Both the position numbers and the translations under genes were made by a program. Shown one piece after another: positions 1-7,516 of a DNA stretch of 64,000 bases (position 1 is the stretch's first letter; each line of letters opens with the position of its first letter). The DNA comes from Gelidibacter maritimus (GTDB lineage Bacteria > Bacteroidota > Bacteroidia > Flavobacteriales > Flavobacteriaceae). The notes beneath the pieces are model-generated. The model saw only the letters and a list, made by a program, of their open reading frames with translations, was not told the origin of the DNA and ran no database searches. Where the stretch lies: assembly GCF_014062315.1 (NCBI RefSeq), contig NZ_JACGLT010000012.1, forward strand, positions 1 through 64,000, written 5' to 3'.

Positions 1-132
1 AACGTTTCGTGTATGAGCAGTGGCGTGGTTCGTCACGGACAATTGCAAACAGGTACTTACCATTGGAAAATCCGCAGGATTTTCCAAGTAAGCGAGGACA
101 AGCCATTGCTTATACACATTGTTAGCAAACGT
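1..132 (-). repeat. attC-like recombination site (imperfect cruciform)
   Basis: The outer arms 9-27 and 99-117 are inverted copies matching at 16 of 19 positions, and two of the three differences are G-T wobbles in single strand. An inner hairpin has arms CTTAC/GTAAG (56-60, 88-92) and GGAAAATCC/GGATTTTCC (65-73, 77-85). On the minus strand the site opens with TGCTAAC (121-127), close to the RYYYAAC half-site of integron attC sites, and runs off the window in GTT. It starts just after the stop codon of the lipoprotein gene, where an attC sits in a cassette. Its length (~130 bp) is in the range of long attC sites such as VCRs. Recombination activity is inferred only. Confidence 0.6.
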
Positions 133-138
133 ATTTAT

Positions 139-636
139 TTAATCAGCGTTTTTATATTTTTCGCAATTTTTCATTTCCTGAATCAAGTCGTCTTTGTCAT
201 AATTCATCTGATATTTTTCTGGGACAATTCCGTTTATCATTTCAATTAGAGGACTTAATTCGGGATGATAATAATTTGATAAATGAACAGTTTTAGACAA
301 GGAATCTTTTTTGATAGTAAATGACTTCACATCGCCATCATCAATACAGTCGTTCCTATAATTTGTTTTTAAGCTATCAATATTAATTTCAGATATTTTT
401 TTAAGTTGTCGTTTCGGTAAATCCAACGTAGAGTAGAGAACACTATCCTTTTCATTTTCTAAATCGCCACGATAAGTAATGGTCAATTTTTCATTCGTAA
501 GATTATAAAGGACAGAGTATGCAAGAGAATAATTGTAATCCGCAACTGATAATTCAAATGGTTCAATCGGTTCTTTATTACAAGAAATTGTAAAAACTAA
601 AACTATTGATGTCATCAATCCGATTGCGTTTCTCAT
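139..636 (-). CDS. Small lipoprotein of unknown function, cassette-borne
   Basis: This 165-residue protein has a hydrophobic N-terminal segment ending in TISC at residues 16-19, a plausible lipobox, so it is probably a lipoprotein anchored through Cys19. The rest is hydrophilic with no domain I recognise. The gene starts 5 bases inside a GTTTGCTAAC boundary (639-648), and its stop is followed at once by the attC-like fold. The 10-bp boundary sequences GTTAGCAAAC (121-130) and GTTTGCTAAC (639-648) are perfect inverted copies flanking the gene. This single ORF in the orientation boundary, start codon, stop, attC is the standard layout of an integron cassette. It has no promoter of its own in the few bases upstream, so it would be read from the integrase side. 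Confidence 0.75.
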   Translation of the reverse strand: MRNAIGLMTSIVLVFTISCNKEPIEPFELSVADYNYSLAYSVLYNLTNEKLTITYRGDLENEKDSVLYSTLDLPKRQLKKISEINIDSLKTNYRNDCIDDGDVKSFTIKKDSLSKTVHLSNYYHPELSPLIEMINGIVPEKYQMNYDKDDLIQEMKNCEKYKNAD

Positions 637-638
637 AT

Positions 639-713
639 GTTTGCTAACAATTGTATAATGAACATTATGTTCATTATACTGCCAATTTAAGATATATTCA
701 ACATTATGTTCTA
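639..713 (-). other. attI-like site between recombinase gene and first cassette
   Basis: Read on the minus strand, this region ends in the core GTTAGCA (642-648). Next to it is a perfect palindrome with 13-bp arms GTATAATGAACAT around one T (653-679). A second, weaker palindrome is centred at 705. Both contain AACATTATGTT (661-671 and 700-710), spaced 39 bp apart. Two repeated binding motifs beside a GTT core between an integrase stop and a cassette suggest an attI-like site. The assignment rests on layout and symmetry alone. Confidence 0.5.
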
Positions 714-732
714 TATATCCTTATATATTTTA

Positions 733-1863
733 TTAAAAATCAAGTGGGTTTTTTATTTTTTGAAATGTAGTAGTGGCAACATGTGTGTAAATTTCGGTTG
801 TTTTACTTGAACTATGGCCCAATAATACTTGGATCTGCCTCAAATCTACGCCTGCCTCCAGTAGGTGGGTGGCAAAACTATGCCTGAGCATATGGGGTGT
901 TACAGGAATCTGGATACCTGCTTTTAATGCCGCATTTAATACTACTTTACCAATACTTTGTCCTGAATATTGCTTCCCATATAGACCCTCAACAATATAT
1001 TTTTTTGGTTTGTATTGTTTATAGTATTCGCGAAGATCTATTAACAGTGAATGCGAAAGAAGGGTGTACCGATCTTTGTTTCCTTTGGCTGCTTCGATTC
1101 GTATCAGCATCCGTTTACTATCAATGTCCGTGATTTTTAAATTTATCAATTCATTCCTTCTTATTCCAGATGAATATAGAAGGCTCACAATACATTTGTG
1201 TTTTAGGTTGTTCGTATTGGCTATAATACTTAAGACATCTTCCTTAGAAAGCACTTTAGGTAATTTTTTTTCTTTTCTTGGTCTTTCTATTTCGTAAAAC
1301 CTATTGGGCATTCCAAGGACAGATTCGTAATAAAATTTAATGCTGTTTATGGCAGAATTTATATAGGAGTTTGACTTGTCTTCTTGAACTAACTTTAATA
1401 CATAAGTTCTGACATCAAGCTCGTTGATTTCGATTAATTCCTTGGTGTTGTAATAGTTGATAAAAGCTTCAAAAGTGGATACATAAGATTTAACAGTGTT
1501 GTTGGCGTATTTTTTCAACTCTAATTTATCCAAATAATTGGTAGGACAAACCCGGTATGTGGTTGGGAGCTGCCTTTTTCTAAACCAAGTAATATCGATG
1601 TCTTCGTTATTCTGTTTGATAATCTTTTTATCAAAAAAGTGGTTACAATTGACCCAGGCAACACCATTGAAGATCTGGAAGATCTTATTGAGATTGTTTT
1701 TGTTGTTCACAATGTAAGCCATATTATAGGTGTTGCTCCATTTCACCTCTGGCAATTGCTTAACAAGGGCGTGAATGACTTTATCTGTGTTGAATTGTAA
1801 CCCGATATAGCGCTTCTCCTTAATTAAAAGATGTTTTAGCGTGACACTTCTACCTTTCTCCAT
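733..1863 (-). CDS. Tyrosine recombinase, IntI/Xer-like, probable cassette integrase
   Basis: This 376-residue protein has an N-terminal arm of about 100 residues, a SAM-like core-binding domain (about 105-185) and a C-terminal catalytic domain with the full residue set: Arg235 in GIRRNEL, Lys260, His324 and Arg327 in HMLRHSFATH, His350 in LLGHSS and Tyr359 in IYTHV. The C-terminus NPLDF resembles the SPLD ending of integron integrases. The extra helix that IntI proteins carry before the HxxR box is not evident, so it is IntI-like and not a classical IntI. It is transcribed toward the cassette, with the attI-like site at its 3' end. That arrangement is known from inverted integrons such as that of Treponema denticola. 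It could alternatively be a Xer-type transposon recombinase. Confidence 0.8.
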   Translation of the reverse strand: MEKGRSVTLKHLLIKEKRYIGLQFNTDKVIHALVKQLPEVKWSNTYNMAYIVNNKNNLNKIFQIFNGVAWVNCNHFFDKKIIKQNNEDIDITWFRKRQLPTTYRVCPTNYLDKLELKKYANNTVKSYVSTFEAFINYYNTKELIEINELDVRTYVLKLVQEDKSNSYINSAINSIKFYYESVLGMPNRFYEIERPRKEKKLPKVLSKEDVLSIIANTNNLKHKCIVSLLYSSGIRRNELINLKITDIDSKRMLIRIEAAKGNKDRYTLLSHSLLIDLREYYKQYKPKKYIVEGLYGKQYSGQSIGKVVLNAALKAGIQIPVTPHMLRHSFATHLLEAGVDLRQIQVLLGHSSSKTTEIYTHVATTTFQKIKNPLDF

Positions 1864-1909
1864 GACTTTTTTTATGCAATCTAATGGATGTAAATGATTT
1901 AACCGTACC

Positions 1910-1932
1910 TTATACGAATAGGATACGTATAA
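1910..1932. promoter_or_regulatory. Inverted repeat between divergent genes, possible operator
   Basis: TTATACG (1910-1916) and CGTATAA (1926-1932) are perfect inverted copies with a 9-bp spacer, in the 91-bp gap between the divergent recombinase and Zn-ribbon genes. The position fits an operator controlling one or both. The binding protein is unknown. Confidence 0.35.
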
Positions 1933-1954
1933 TCTTCTAATAAATCGTTTTAAA

Positions 1955-2356
1955 ATGAGAATTAATAATAAATGTCTTCATTGCAGTAAGGAATTGGTGG
2001 GGAGATCAGATAAGAAATTTTGTGATCCGCAGTGCAAAAGTGCATATCAATATCAAAAAGAAAAGCAGAATCCGGAACGTTTTTATAATAAGGTGGATAA
2101 TCAGCTCAAATTAAACCGTAGGTTACTCAAGGAATATAACAAGGGCGGTAAGGTCACCATCAGGGCCCAAGTTTTATTGGATCAGGGATTTGACCCCAAT
2201 TTCTTTACACATTATTGGAAAAACCAGAAAGGTGAGGTGTATTTATTTGTCTATGAATTCGGCTTCATAAAAAGAACAGAATATGGAAAGGAGAAATACG
2301 TATTGGTCATTTGGCAGGACTATATGGGAGTAGACATTAAAAAGAGATTATTTTGA
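1955..2356 (+). CDS. Small Zn-ribbon protein of unknown function
   Basis: This 133-residue protein has four N-terminal cysteines (Cys7, Cys10, Cys23, Cys27) in a CxxC-x12-CxxxC pattern, which suggests one structural zinc site. A basic, Lys- and Gln-rich stretch (about 28-65) follows, and then a region rich in aromatic residues. The combination of a Zn-ribbon and basic helices suggests nucleic-acid binding. Similar short proteins are common hypotheticals in Bacteroidota. It sits between two tyrosine recombinase genes and is divergent from the IntI-like one, so it belongs to the accessory island. It could regulate excision or be unrelated cargo; the sequence does not decide. Confidence 0.6.
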   Translation: MRINNKCLHCSKELVGRSDKKFCDPQCKSAYQYQKEKQNPERFYNKVDNQLKLNRRLLKEYNKGGKVTIRAQVLLDQGFDPNFFTHYWKNQKGEVYLFVYEFGFIKRTEYGKEKYVLVIWQDYMGVDIKKRLF

Positions 2357-2464
2357 AAAATTTCTATAGACATCCAATAGTAAATCTTAAATTTAAAAAT
2401 GTGTACAATGGCTTCTTTGTTACATTACAGTATGTGATAGATTTAACCTGACGAAGGAAGAAAT

Positions 2465-3691
2465 CTATTCTGTTATTTGTTGAACTAATAATTCGCAAGC
2501 TTCATCAAGCTCAGGGGATTCCAATTCCTTTAAATATGCCTTAGTAGTGCTCAATTCCTTATGTCCTAAACTAGCGCTAATAATTTCGGTTGAACTACCA
2601 TTTTTCCTCATGGTATTTGCGAAGGTATGTCTTGCTACGTAACTGGTTAGGTTTTGATTTATACCACATAATTCTCCGATTTCTTTTAGGTCTTTATTGA
2701 ATCTCCTTAAAACCTTATGTTTTCTATACTTTATCTGCATGGGAGTAAGTTTTTCCTTTAAAAGTATCGGAAAAACATATGGTGTTGGTAAATTTTGAGC
2801 TTTATAGGATTCTAAAATCAGCTTTACTGGCTCTAATATCTTTATTGAAAAATTAGCTTGAGTTTTAGATCTCGTATAAAATATTCTACCATCCGAAATG
2901 TCTGACCATTTCAGTTTTAGCATATCAGCAAAGTTCATACCTCTTGTGTAATAGCTAAATAAGAAGTAATCACGGGCATAGATCAGGTGAGGGTGTTTGG
3001 CGTAATCCAGCTTCGTAATTTTAGAAAGGTCTGCAGCTGAAAGAGCCCTTTTCTGTCCTTTACTTTTAAGTTTTGATACTTTATATTTTTTGAAAGGGTA
3101 ATTACTTTCTTTTGTGAAGTTTCGCGCTATTGCCAAATTATATACGGCCCTGATAGCTCTCATTTTTACTCCAATTCCGCCATCTGTACCTCCTCTACTT
3201 CTTAAGAATACTTCATATCTATATAAGAAATCGGCATCTACTTCCTCAAAATTTAAGTCTGACGAATTATTATTGAACATTAATAACGATAGGGATGTGT
3301 ATTTGTTGACATCAGCGCTTCCAATTCTGTTACTATCGAGCATTTCCTGAGTAATCGAATTGAAAAAATTGAAAAAATTGTTCTGAAGAGGATTATAGAT
3401 CAATCTAAGCTCGTGTTCCAGAACTTTAAAACTGAAATCTTTGTTTTCAATTTCAAAATCGTTTATAATTTTTAATACTCTGCTTTTAAATTTATTAAGA
3501 ACTCTGTTGTTTTGTATCGCATTGTCATTTTTGGAATTGAACTCACCTGTTTTTTCATTCCATTCTTTCAATGTTGAATTAAACGGTGTTCTGAAAAACT
3601 TTGATTTTCTTAAATGCGTAACTCGCAAATAGATTGGAAATTTATTATTATCTAGTTTTGTCTTTCGAAGAACTGTTTTAATAGTAGCCAT
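2465..3691 (-). CDS. Tyrosine recombinase of the Bacteroidota integrative-element type
   Basis: I place the start at 3691 (MATIKTVLRKTK), the usual beginning of this family, which gives 408 residues; an in-frame Met lies 12 codons upstream. The domains are an N-terminal arm-type DNA-binding domain (1-85), a SAM-like domain (about 100-205) and a catalytic domain with Arg250, Lys276, Arg354, His377 and Tyr386. The usual HxxR box reads YVAR followed by HTFAN, so its first His is Tyr, as is common in Bacteroidota conjugative-transposon integrases. Its start codon lies about 160 bp from a tRNA 3' fragment, the classic position for an integrase at the end of its element. It is probably the enzyme that inserted the island. 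Confidence 0.85.
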   Translation of the reverse strand: MATIKTVLRKTKLDNNKFPIYLRVTHLRKSKFFRTPFNSTLKEWNEKTGEFNSKNDNAIQNNRVLNKFKSRVLKIINDFEIENKDFSFKVLEHELRLIYNPLQNNFFNFFNSITQEMLDSNRIGSADVNKYTSLSLLMFNNNSSDLNFEEVDADFLYRYEVFLRSRGGTDGGIGVKMRAIRAVYNLAIARNFTKESNYPFKKYKVSKLKSKGQKRALSAADLSKITKLDYAKHPHLIYARDYFLFSYYTRGMNFADMLKLKWSDISDGRIFYTRSKTQANFSIKILEPVKLILESYKAQNLPTPYVFPILLKEKLTPMQIKYRKHKVLRRFNKDLKEIGELCGINQNLTSYVARHTFANTMRKNGSSTEIISASLGHKELSTTKAYLKELESPELDEACELLVQQITE

Positions 3692-3798
3692 ATCGGAGTT
3701 GATTTTATTCGAACCATAGTACAACATAAGTACAACAATTGCAGGTATAAAAGTAAATTATATATGGCTAAATGAAAAATATTATGTGTTAATATATT

Positions 3799-3862
3799 GA
3801 TTATGAGAGCATAAGAAAGTTAATGAAAGTACATGAAAATTGAAAATTTATGACTCATAATC
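3799..3862. repeat. Inverted repeat around the tRNA attachment core
   Basis: GATTATGAG (3799-3807) is the exact reverse complement of CTCATAATC (3854-3862), which is the anticodon region of the tRNA fragment. Tyrosine recombinases often bind inverted core sites flanking the crossover, so this may be part of the att site. The spacing (46 bp) is longer than a normal overlap region. Confidence 0.35.
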
Positions 3863-3895
3863 AAGTGGTCCCTGGTTCGAGCCCAGGTGGGACCA
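3852..3895 (+). other. 3' half of a CAT-anticodon tRNA: attachment site (attR-like)
   Basis: The sequence contains an anticodon loop CTCATAA, the following half-stem TCAAG, a variable loop, a complete T arm (CCTGG TTCGAGC CCAGG) and the acceptor 3' strand TGGGACC plus discriminator A. The bases upstream do not form the D arm, the acceptor 5' strand or the matching anticodon half-stem (TATGA is present where CTTGA is needed). It is therefore a 3' fragment of a tRNA-Met or tRNA-Ile2 (CAT). Integrases targeting tRNA 3' ends leave such a fragment at one junction. This copy keeps the terminator and chromosomal flank, so the intact tRNA should lie at the other end, left of the window. Confidence 0.8.
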
Positions 3896-3900
3896 CATTC

Positions 3901-3925
3901 AAAACCCTTCATGACGAAGGGTTTT
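3901..3925 (+). terminator. Intrinsic terminator of the original tRNA gene
   Basis: A perfect 10-bp stem AAAACCCTTC / GAAGGGTTTT with loop ATGAC is followed by TGTTGTTT. It lies 5 bases after the tRNA fragment and would terminate the uninterrupted tRNA transcript. Confidence 0.8.
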
Positions 3926-4066
3926 GTTGTTTAGATTAATCTCCAATCCCCAACCTTTCCACAAATACTAAATCATCTCTGACGAATACTAAAACACCAC
4001 CAATTCAAGCGAAATATCATACTACTTTAGAGGTAAATAAAATATAAACCTTTAAAATATAACAGT

Positions 4067-4744
4067 ATGAAAACCTTAAAAAACATTATGCTCATCGGAT
4101 TGCTTATCTTGGCAACTTCCGTATTTTCACAAAGCAAAGAAGTAGAATTTGACATTTACACCACATCAGCCTCCAAGGCTTCCCGTTACCTTTTGGTAGA
4201 TCACGTGTCACTTAGAGATTGTCCTGCAGCACAGTGCCAACAGTTGACCACCATTGCCATTGGGACCTATGTGCGGTTATTGGAAAAAAGTGAAAGACCA
4301 CAAACCATTGATGGCGTTACCAGCAGATGGTACAAAGTAAAAATGGGGCCGCAGATAGGATGGATTTGGGGTGGTTTGATTTCTCAAAAAACAATGGTGA
4401 GTAACACGAATCCTGAAATTAGATTCGTATTTGGTGAAGCAGGTCTGGACAGTAATTCGCAACAGCAATTCCAAATTAGAGCCATCAAGAATGGCGTTGA
4501 ATTGGATAAAATTTTGCTCAAATCAAATACCTTGACGTATTCTGGAATAGAACTGCTTAAAAATCAGAATCAGGACATCATTAGCTTAAGTTCAAATGAA
4601 GATGGCAATTTTAATGTGATTGACAGTCCAATGTATGTAGTTTTTAAAGACAACAGCTTTCAAAAAATGACTTCGTTAACGAGTTCAACGGAAGTAAAAG
4701 ACGAGGCTTTTCAATATGTCTACGCTCCAGAGTGTGAGAATTAA
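4067..4744 (+). CDS. Exported SH3b-domain protein
   Basis: This 225-residue protein has a cleavable signal peptide (residues 1 to about 21, ending VFSQ), so it is exported. Residues about 40-105 read as a bacterial SH3 domain, with VSLRDCPAAQC near the start and GWIWGGLIS at the end. The domain carries two cysteines, possibly a disulfide. SH3b domains usually bind cell-wall peptides or other proteins. The C-terminal half has no recognised domain. It is the first gene on the chromosomal side of the island junction, stands alone and has its own terminator. Its precise role is unknown. Confidence 0.75.
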   Translation: MKTLKNIMLIGLLILATSVFSQSKEVEFDIYTTSASKASRYLLVDHVSLRDCPAAQCQQLTTIAIGTYVRLLEKSERPQTIDGVTSRWYKVKMGPQIGWIWGGLISQKTMVSNTNPEIRFVFGEAGLDSNSQQQFQIRAIKNGVELDKILLKSNTLTYSGIELLKNQNQDIISLSSNEDGNFNVIDSPMYVVFKDNSFQKMTSLTSSTEVKDEAFQYVYAPECEN

Positions 4745-4763
4745 AATCAATTGACCTATGGCA

Positions 4764-4799
4764 AAAAAGTGCTGTTTCAATTTTGAAGCAGCACTTTTT
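4764..4799. terminator. Intrinsic terminator after the SH3b gene
   Basis: AAAAAGTGCTG (4764-4774) pairs with CAGCACTTTTT (4789-4799). The arms carry A and T runs on both sides, so the structure could work in both directions. It begins 20 bases after the stop codon. Confidence 0.75.
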
Positions 4800-4825
4800 G
4801 TTAGTTATAGATTGGAAATTTTATT

Positions 4826-4936
4826 CCCACCAGTGGGTTTTCATACTCCGAGGCTTGCCGCGATCGAAAAGACAATTCTTTATTCATATCTCGTGGACTT
4901 GCCCGCCCGTGAGGATCGGATGGACCCCCGAGGTTC
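4826..4936. repeat. Probable interspersed repeat, intergenic
   Basis: This GC-richer block in an AT-rich gap starts with the palindrome CCCACCAGTGGG and contains two copies of a C(T/C)CCGAGG motif, near 4848 and 4927. A 60-codon open frame across it has no protein-like features. The composition contrast and palindromic start suggest a mobile or REP-like repeat. No second copy lies in the window. I see nothing further in 4937-5266 apart from AT-rich DNA that must hold the promoter of the next gene. Confidence 0.4.
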
Positions 4937-5266
4937 TTGATTTTTAGTAAACAATAAAAGAACAGGTTATAAATGATCTATTGGTTTGAAAATAATGTTC
5001 AGAAAATCTAAACATTCAATTCTATCTATTTCAGATTATGATTGTTAAGAGTATAAATCTTCTACTAAAAAAGTATATATTTAATTAATAATTTGAATGG
5101 ATTAAGAACGAATAGTATATTATGGTCTTTCGCTATTTTTTAATTAACCAGATGCAAATTGAAGATTTTATTCGGGATGCAGTTCATTTAAAATTACGCT
5201 TGGGATACTTAATTTCCATTCCAATTTTTAAACTATCGCTATTTTTAAACTGTTGTAACCACATTT

Positions 5267-6535
5267 ATGCAATTTTCAAGACCCTTTTATTTCCTTCTGC
5301 TTATTTCCATGTCATTTTCCTGTCAACAGATCAAAAAAGATCAAAATAGCAGTTTAGAAAAGAGGACCGAATTCTCACGTGTTATAGTCGGAGCAGAACA
5401 ATTATTTTCATCAGAATTCTTTTCCAAAATTCAGAATAAACGCATTGGCTTAATTACAAATCATACAGGCTTGTTACCCGACGGTCAACATATCATAGAT
5501 GTACTTTATAAGCATCCAGAAGTTGAACTGACCTTGCTCTTTGGGCCTGAGCACGGACTACGAGGGGAAGAAGACAATCACGTGGAGCATGGAATGGACG
5601 CTGAGACAGGTTTAAAGATTATTTCACTTTATGGCAAAACTCGTAAACCGACCGCTGAGATGTTAGCCCAAGTAGATGTTCTGATTTTTGACATTCAAGA
5701 CATAGGCGCACGGTATTACACCTATATAAAAACCATGTTGTGGGCTCAAGAGGCAGCGGCAGAAAATGAAGTACCCTTTCTCGTGTTGGATCGCCCAAAC
5801 CCTATAGGTGGGGAATATGTAGATGGACCCGTAGAGCCAATTGCCGAAAATGGTGCAATTCCGATAACTCATGGAATGACGGTTGGTGAGCTTGCCCGTA
5901 TGTTCAATGGAAATCGAAAAGTTAATGGACTTGTGGAAGCGGACTTAACAGTCATTCCTATGAAAAACTATGGCAGACAGCAATGGTATGACGACACTGG
6001 GCTGCCATGGATAAAACCTTCCCCAAATATGCTTACGCTTAAAACCGCAACAATGTATCCAGCCACCTGTTTAATTGAAGGCACCAATATATCAGATGGT
6101 CGAGGGACGATGCGTCCATTTGAACAAATTGGCGCTCCATGGATAGATGGTAATAAGTTGGCAGAACAATTAAATAGTTACCAATTGCGTGGTATAGAAT
6201 TTAAACCAATCCGTTTTGTACCAGATAGTATTGTGGATGGCATAAAATTTTACCCTCCTAAATTTCTGGGTGAAGAAGTGAAAGGGATTGAAATGGTAGT
6301 AACGGATAGGAATTCGTTTAAATCGGCCCAAGCGGGCATTTATATCTTACACGCGTTAAGAACACTGTATCATGAACGACTTGAACTAAGGCAGCCAAGG
6401 TTAGATGGTTTGCTCGGTACACCAGAAGTTCGTTTGAAATTGGAGTCTGGCGAATCCCCAAAAACTATAATTGAAGATTGGGCCATGGCGGTTGATAGTT
6501 TTAAACAAAAAGGAAAACCTTACCTACTTTATTAG
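5267..6535 (+). CDS. namZ: DUF1343 / NamZ-type exo-beta-N-acetylmuramidase lipoprotein
   Basis: This 422-residue protein has a lipoprotein signal ending MSFSC (Cys19), so it is probably anchored in the cell envelope. The body matches the DUF1343 (YbbC/NamZ, GH171) family along its length: GLITNHTGLLPDG (61-73), LFGPEHGLRGEE with the probable catalytic Glu95, FDIQDIGARYYTYI, VLDRPNPIGG and a conserved C-terminal half with GTNISDGRGT. NamZ enzymes release N-acetylmuramic acid from the non-reducing end of peptidoglycan fragments, which serves wall recycling. The gene is monocistronic and convergent with pldA. No other recycling gene is adjacent, so the role is by family only. Confidence 0.85.
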   Translation: MQFSRPFYFLLLISMSFSCQQIKKDQNSSLEKRTEFSRVIVGAEQLFSSEFFSKIQNKRIGLITNHTGLLPDGQHIIDVLYKHPEVELTLLFGPEHGLRGEEDNHVEHGMDAETGLKIISLYGKTRKPTAEMLAQVDVLIFDIQDIGARYYTYIKTMLWAQEAAAENEVPFLVLDRPNPIGGEYVDGPVEPIAENGAIPITHGMTVGELARMFNGNRKVNGLVEADLTVIPMKNYGRQQWYDDTGLPWIKPSPNMLTLKTATMYPATCLIEGTNISDGRGTMRPFEQIGAPWIDGNKLAEQLNSYQLRGIEFKPIRFVPDSIVDGIKFYPPKFLGEEVKGIEMVVTDRNSFKSAQAGIYILHALRTLYHERLELRQPRLDGLLGTPEVRLKLESGESPKTIIEDWAMAVDSFKQKGKPYLLY

Positions 6536-6581
6536 CTATTTAATATATTAGAATGGGTGATGGCTATATGCATCAAGGTAT

Positions 6582-7484
6582 TTACCATTCCACAAAAGAA
6601 ATCCCCAGTCCCACGGTGGTTTGATAGTGGTTATAGTCGATCAGATTTTCGCCATAACCGCTAAATATCTGTAAATGGCCTCTTAGGTTATTTCTGATCG
6701 GGTACATGTAATTGAATTGAACGCTCCCATGATTGTCTTTAAACGACAGTGAGTTGCGTAACAAAAGATTCATACTGTGGCCATTTTTTCTATATATGAT
6801 GTTGGCTTCAGCACGCCCAACGTAATCTTCAATTTTTGGATTATCATCATCCTCTGAGCCCCCACCAATCCGCATCCAAGGTTTGAGATAGATTTGATAA
6901 TTGTCACGTTCTAAGGCAAGGTGCAAGATTACACGGTTCCAACTTCTTGAAATTGGATCTGGTCTTCCGTTGGATTGATGATTGAAAGCCACGCCCGCCA
7001 TTTTCGCATTAAAACCCAACAGATTGAAATTTAATGGAAAATTAGCAATAAGTTCGGGTTCATAATTAAGCTCTCTAAAAGGCCGTGATAGTTGTTTATT
7101 ATAAACTTGCCAATGGGCAATCTGGGTATAGCCCACCCAAAGATCACCTGTTCCAAATAGAAACGATTGTAATACTTTTGTCTTAAAACTGATCTGAAAT
7201 TTAACTTCAGTGGAGTGAAGTCGAATTGGTTCGTCAAAGGCTGGCTCTTGTCCCACACTTTGAGGCTGTGTATTGATACGATTGCTCCAATGTACAGGCA
7301 TCACATAAAAGGGTTGGTAAGAGTTTAACCTGAAGGTACCATTCTTATCTTTGCGGTCAAGCTCCCAAGCTTGCGATAGAGTCTGGGTAATAATAGAGTC
7401 TTTTTTCCGGAATAAGCCTTGAGCTTTGATATTGGTAGTAACTGTTGCGAAAATGATAAAAAAAGAAAGTCTTATAAATGGCAT
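6582..7484 (-). CDS. pldA: Outer-membrane phospholipase A (OMPLA)
   Basis: The product is 300 residues with a signal peptide (1 to about 22, ending IKAQ). The active-site signature FNHQSNGRPDPISRSWNRV gives the catalytic triad His169, Ser171 and Asn183, matching the HxSNG...SRSWNR motif of E. coli PldA. Length and alternating hydrophobic strands fit a 12-stranded outer-membrane barrel. OMPLA hydrolyses phospholipids that reach the outer leaflet and is activated by dimerisation with calcium. The gene is convergent with namZ and downstream of the helical hypothetical at 7517-9067, with 32 bp between them, so the two may be cotranscribed. Confidence 0.88.
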   Translation of the reverse strand: MPFIRLSFFIIFATVTTNIKAQGLFRKKDSIITQTLSQAWELDRKDKNGTFRLNSYQPFYVMPVHWSNRINTQPQSVGQEPAFDEPIRLHSTEVKFQISFKTKVLQSFLFGTGDLWVGYTQIAHWQVYNKQLSRPFRELNYEPELIANFPLNFNLLGFNAKMAGVAFNHQSNGRPDPISRSWNRVILHLALERDNYQIYLKPWMRIGGGSEDDDNPKIEDYVGRAEANIIYRKNGHSMNLLLRNSLSFKDNHGSVQFNYMYPIRNNLRGHLQIFSGYGENLIDYNHYQTTVGLGISFVEW

Positions 7485-7516
7485 AAAATAGTGCTGATGT
7501 TTATATTAATATGTCG

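Noticed and set aside
1-720. CRISPR array at the left edge
   Set aside because: The repeats are inverted pairs around one ORF, with no regular direct repeats, spacers or cas genes.
3852-3895. Complete functional tRNA gene
   Set aside because: The D arm and acceptor 5' strand are missing and the 5' anticodon half-stem does not pair.
4758-4940. 60-codon open frame after the SH3b gene
   Set aside because: It begins inside the terminator and runs through a probable repeat.
5122-5349. Plus-strand open frame overlapping the namZ start
   Set aside because: It has no recognisable features and overlaps the lipoprotein signal of namZ in another frame.
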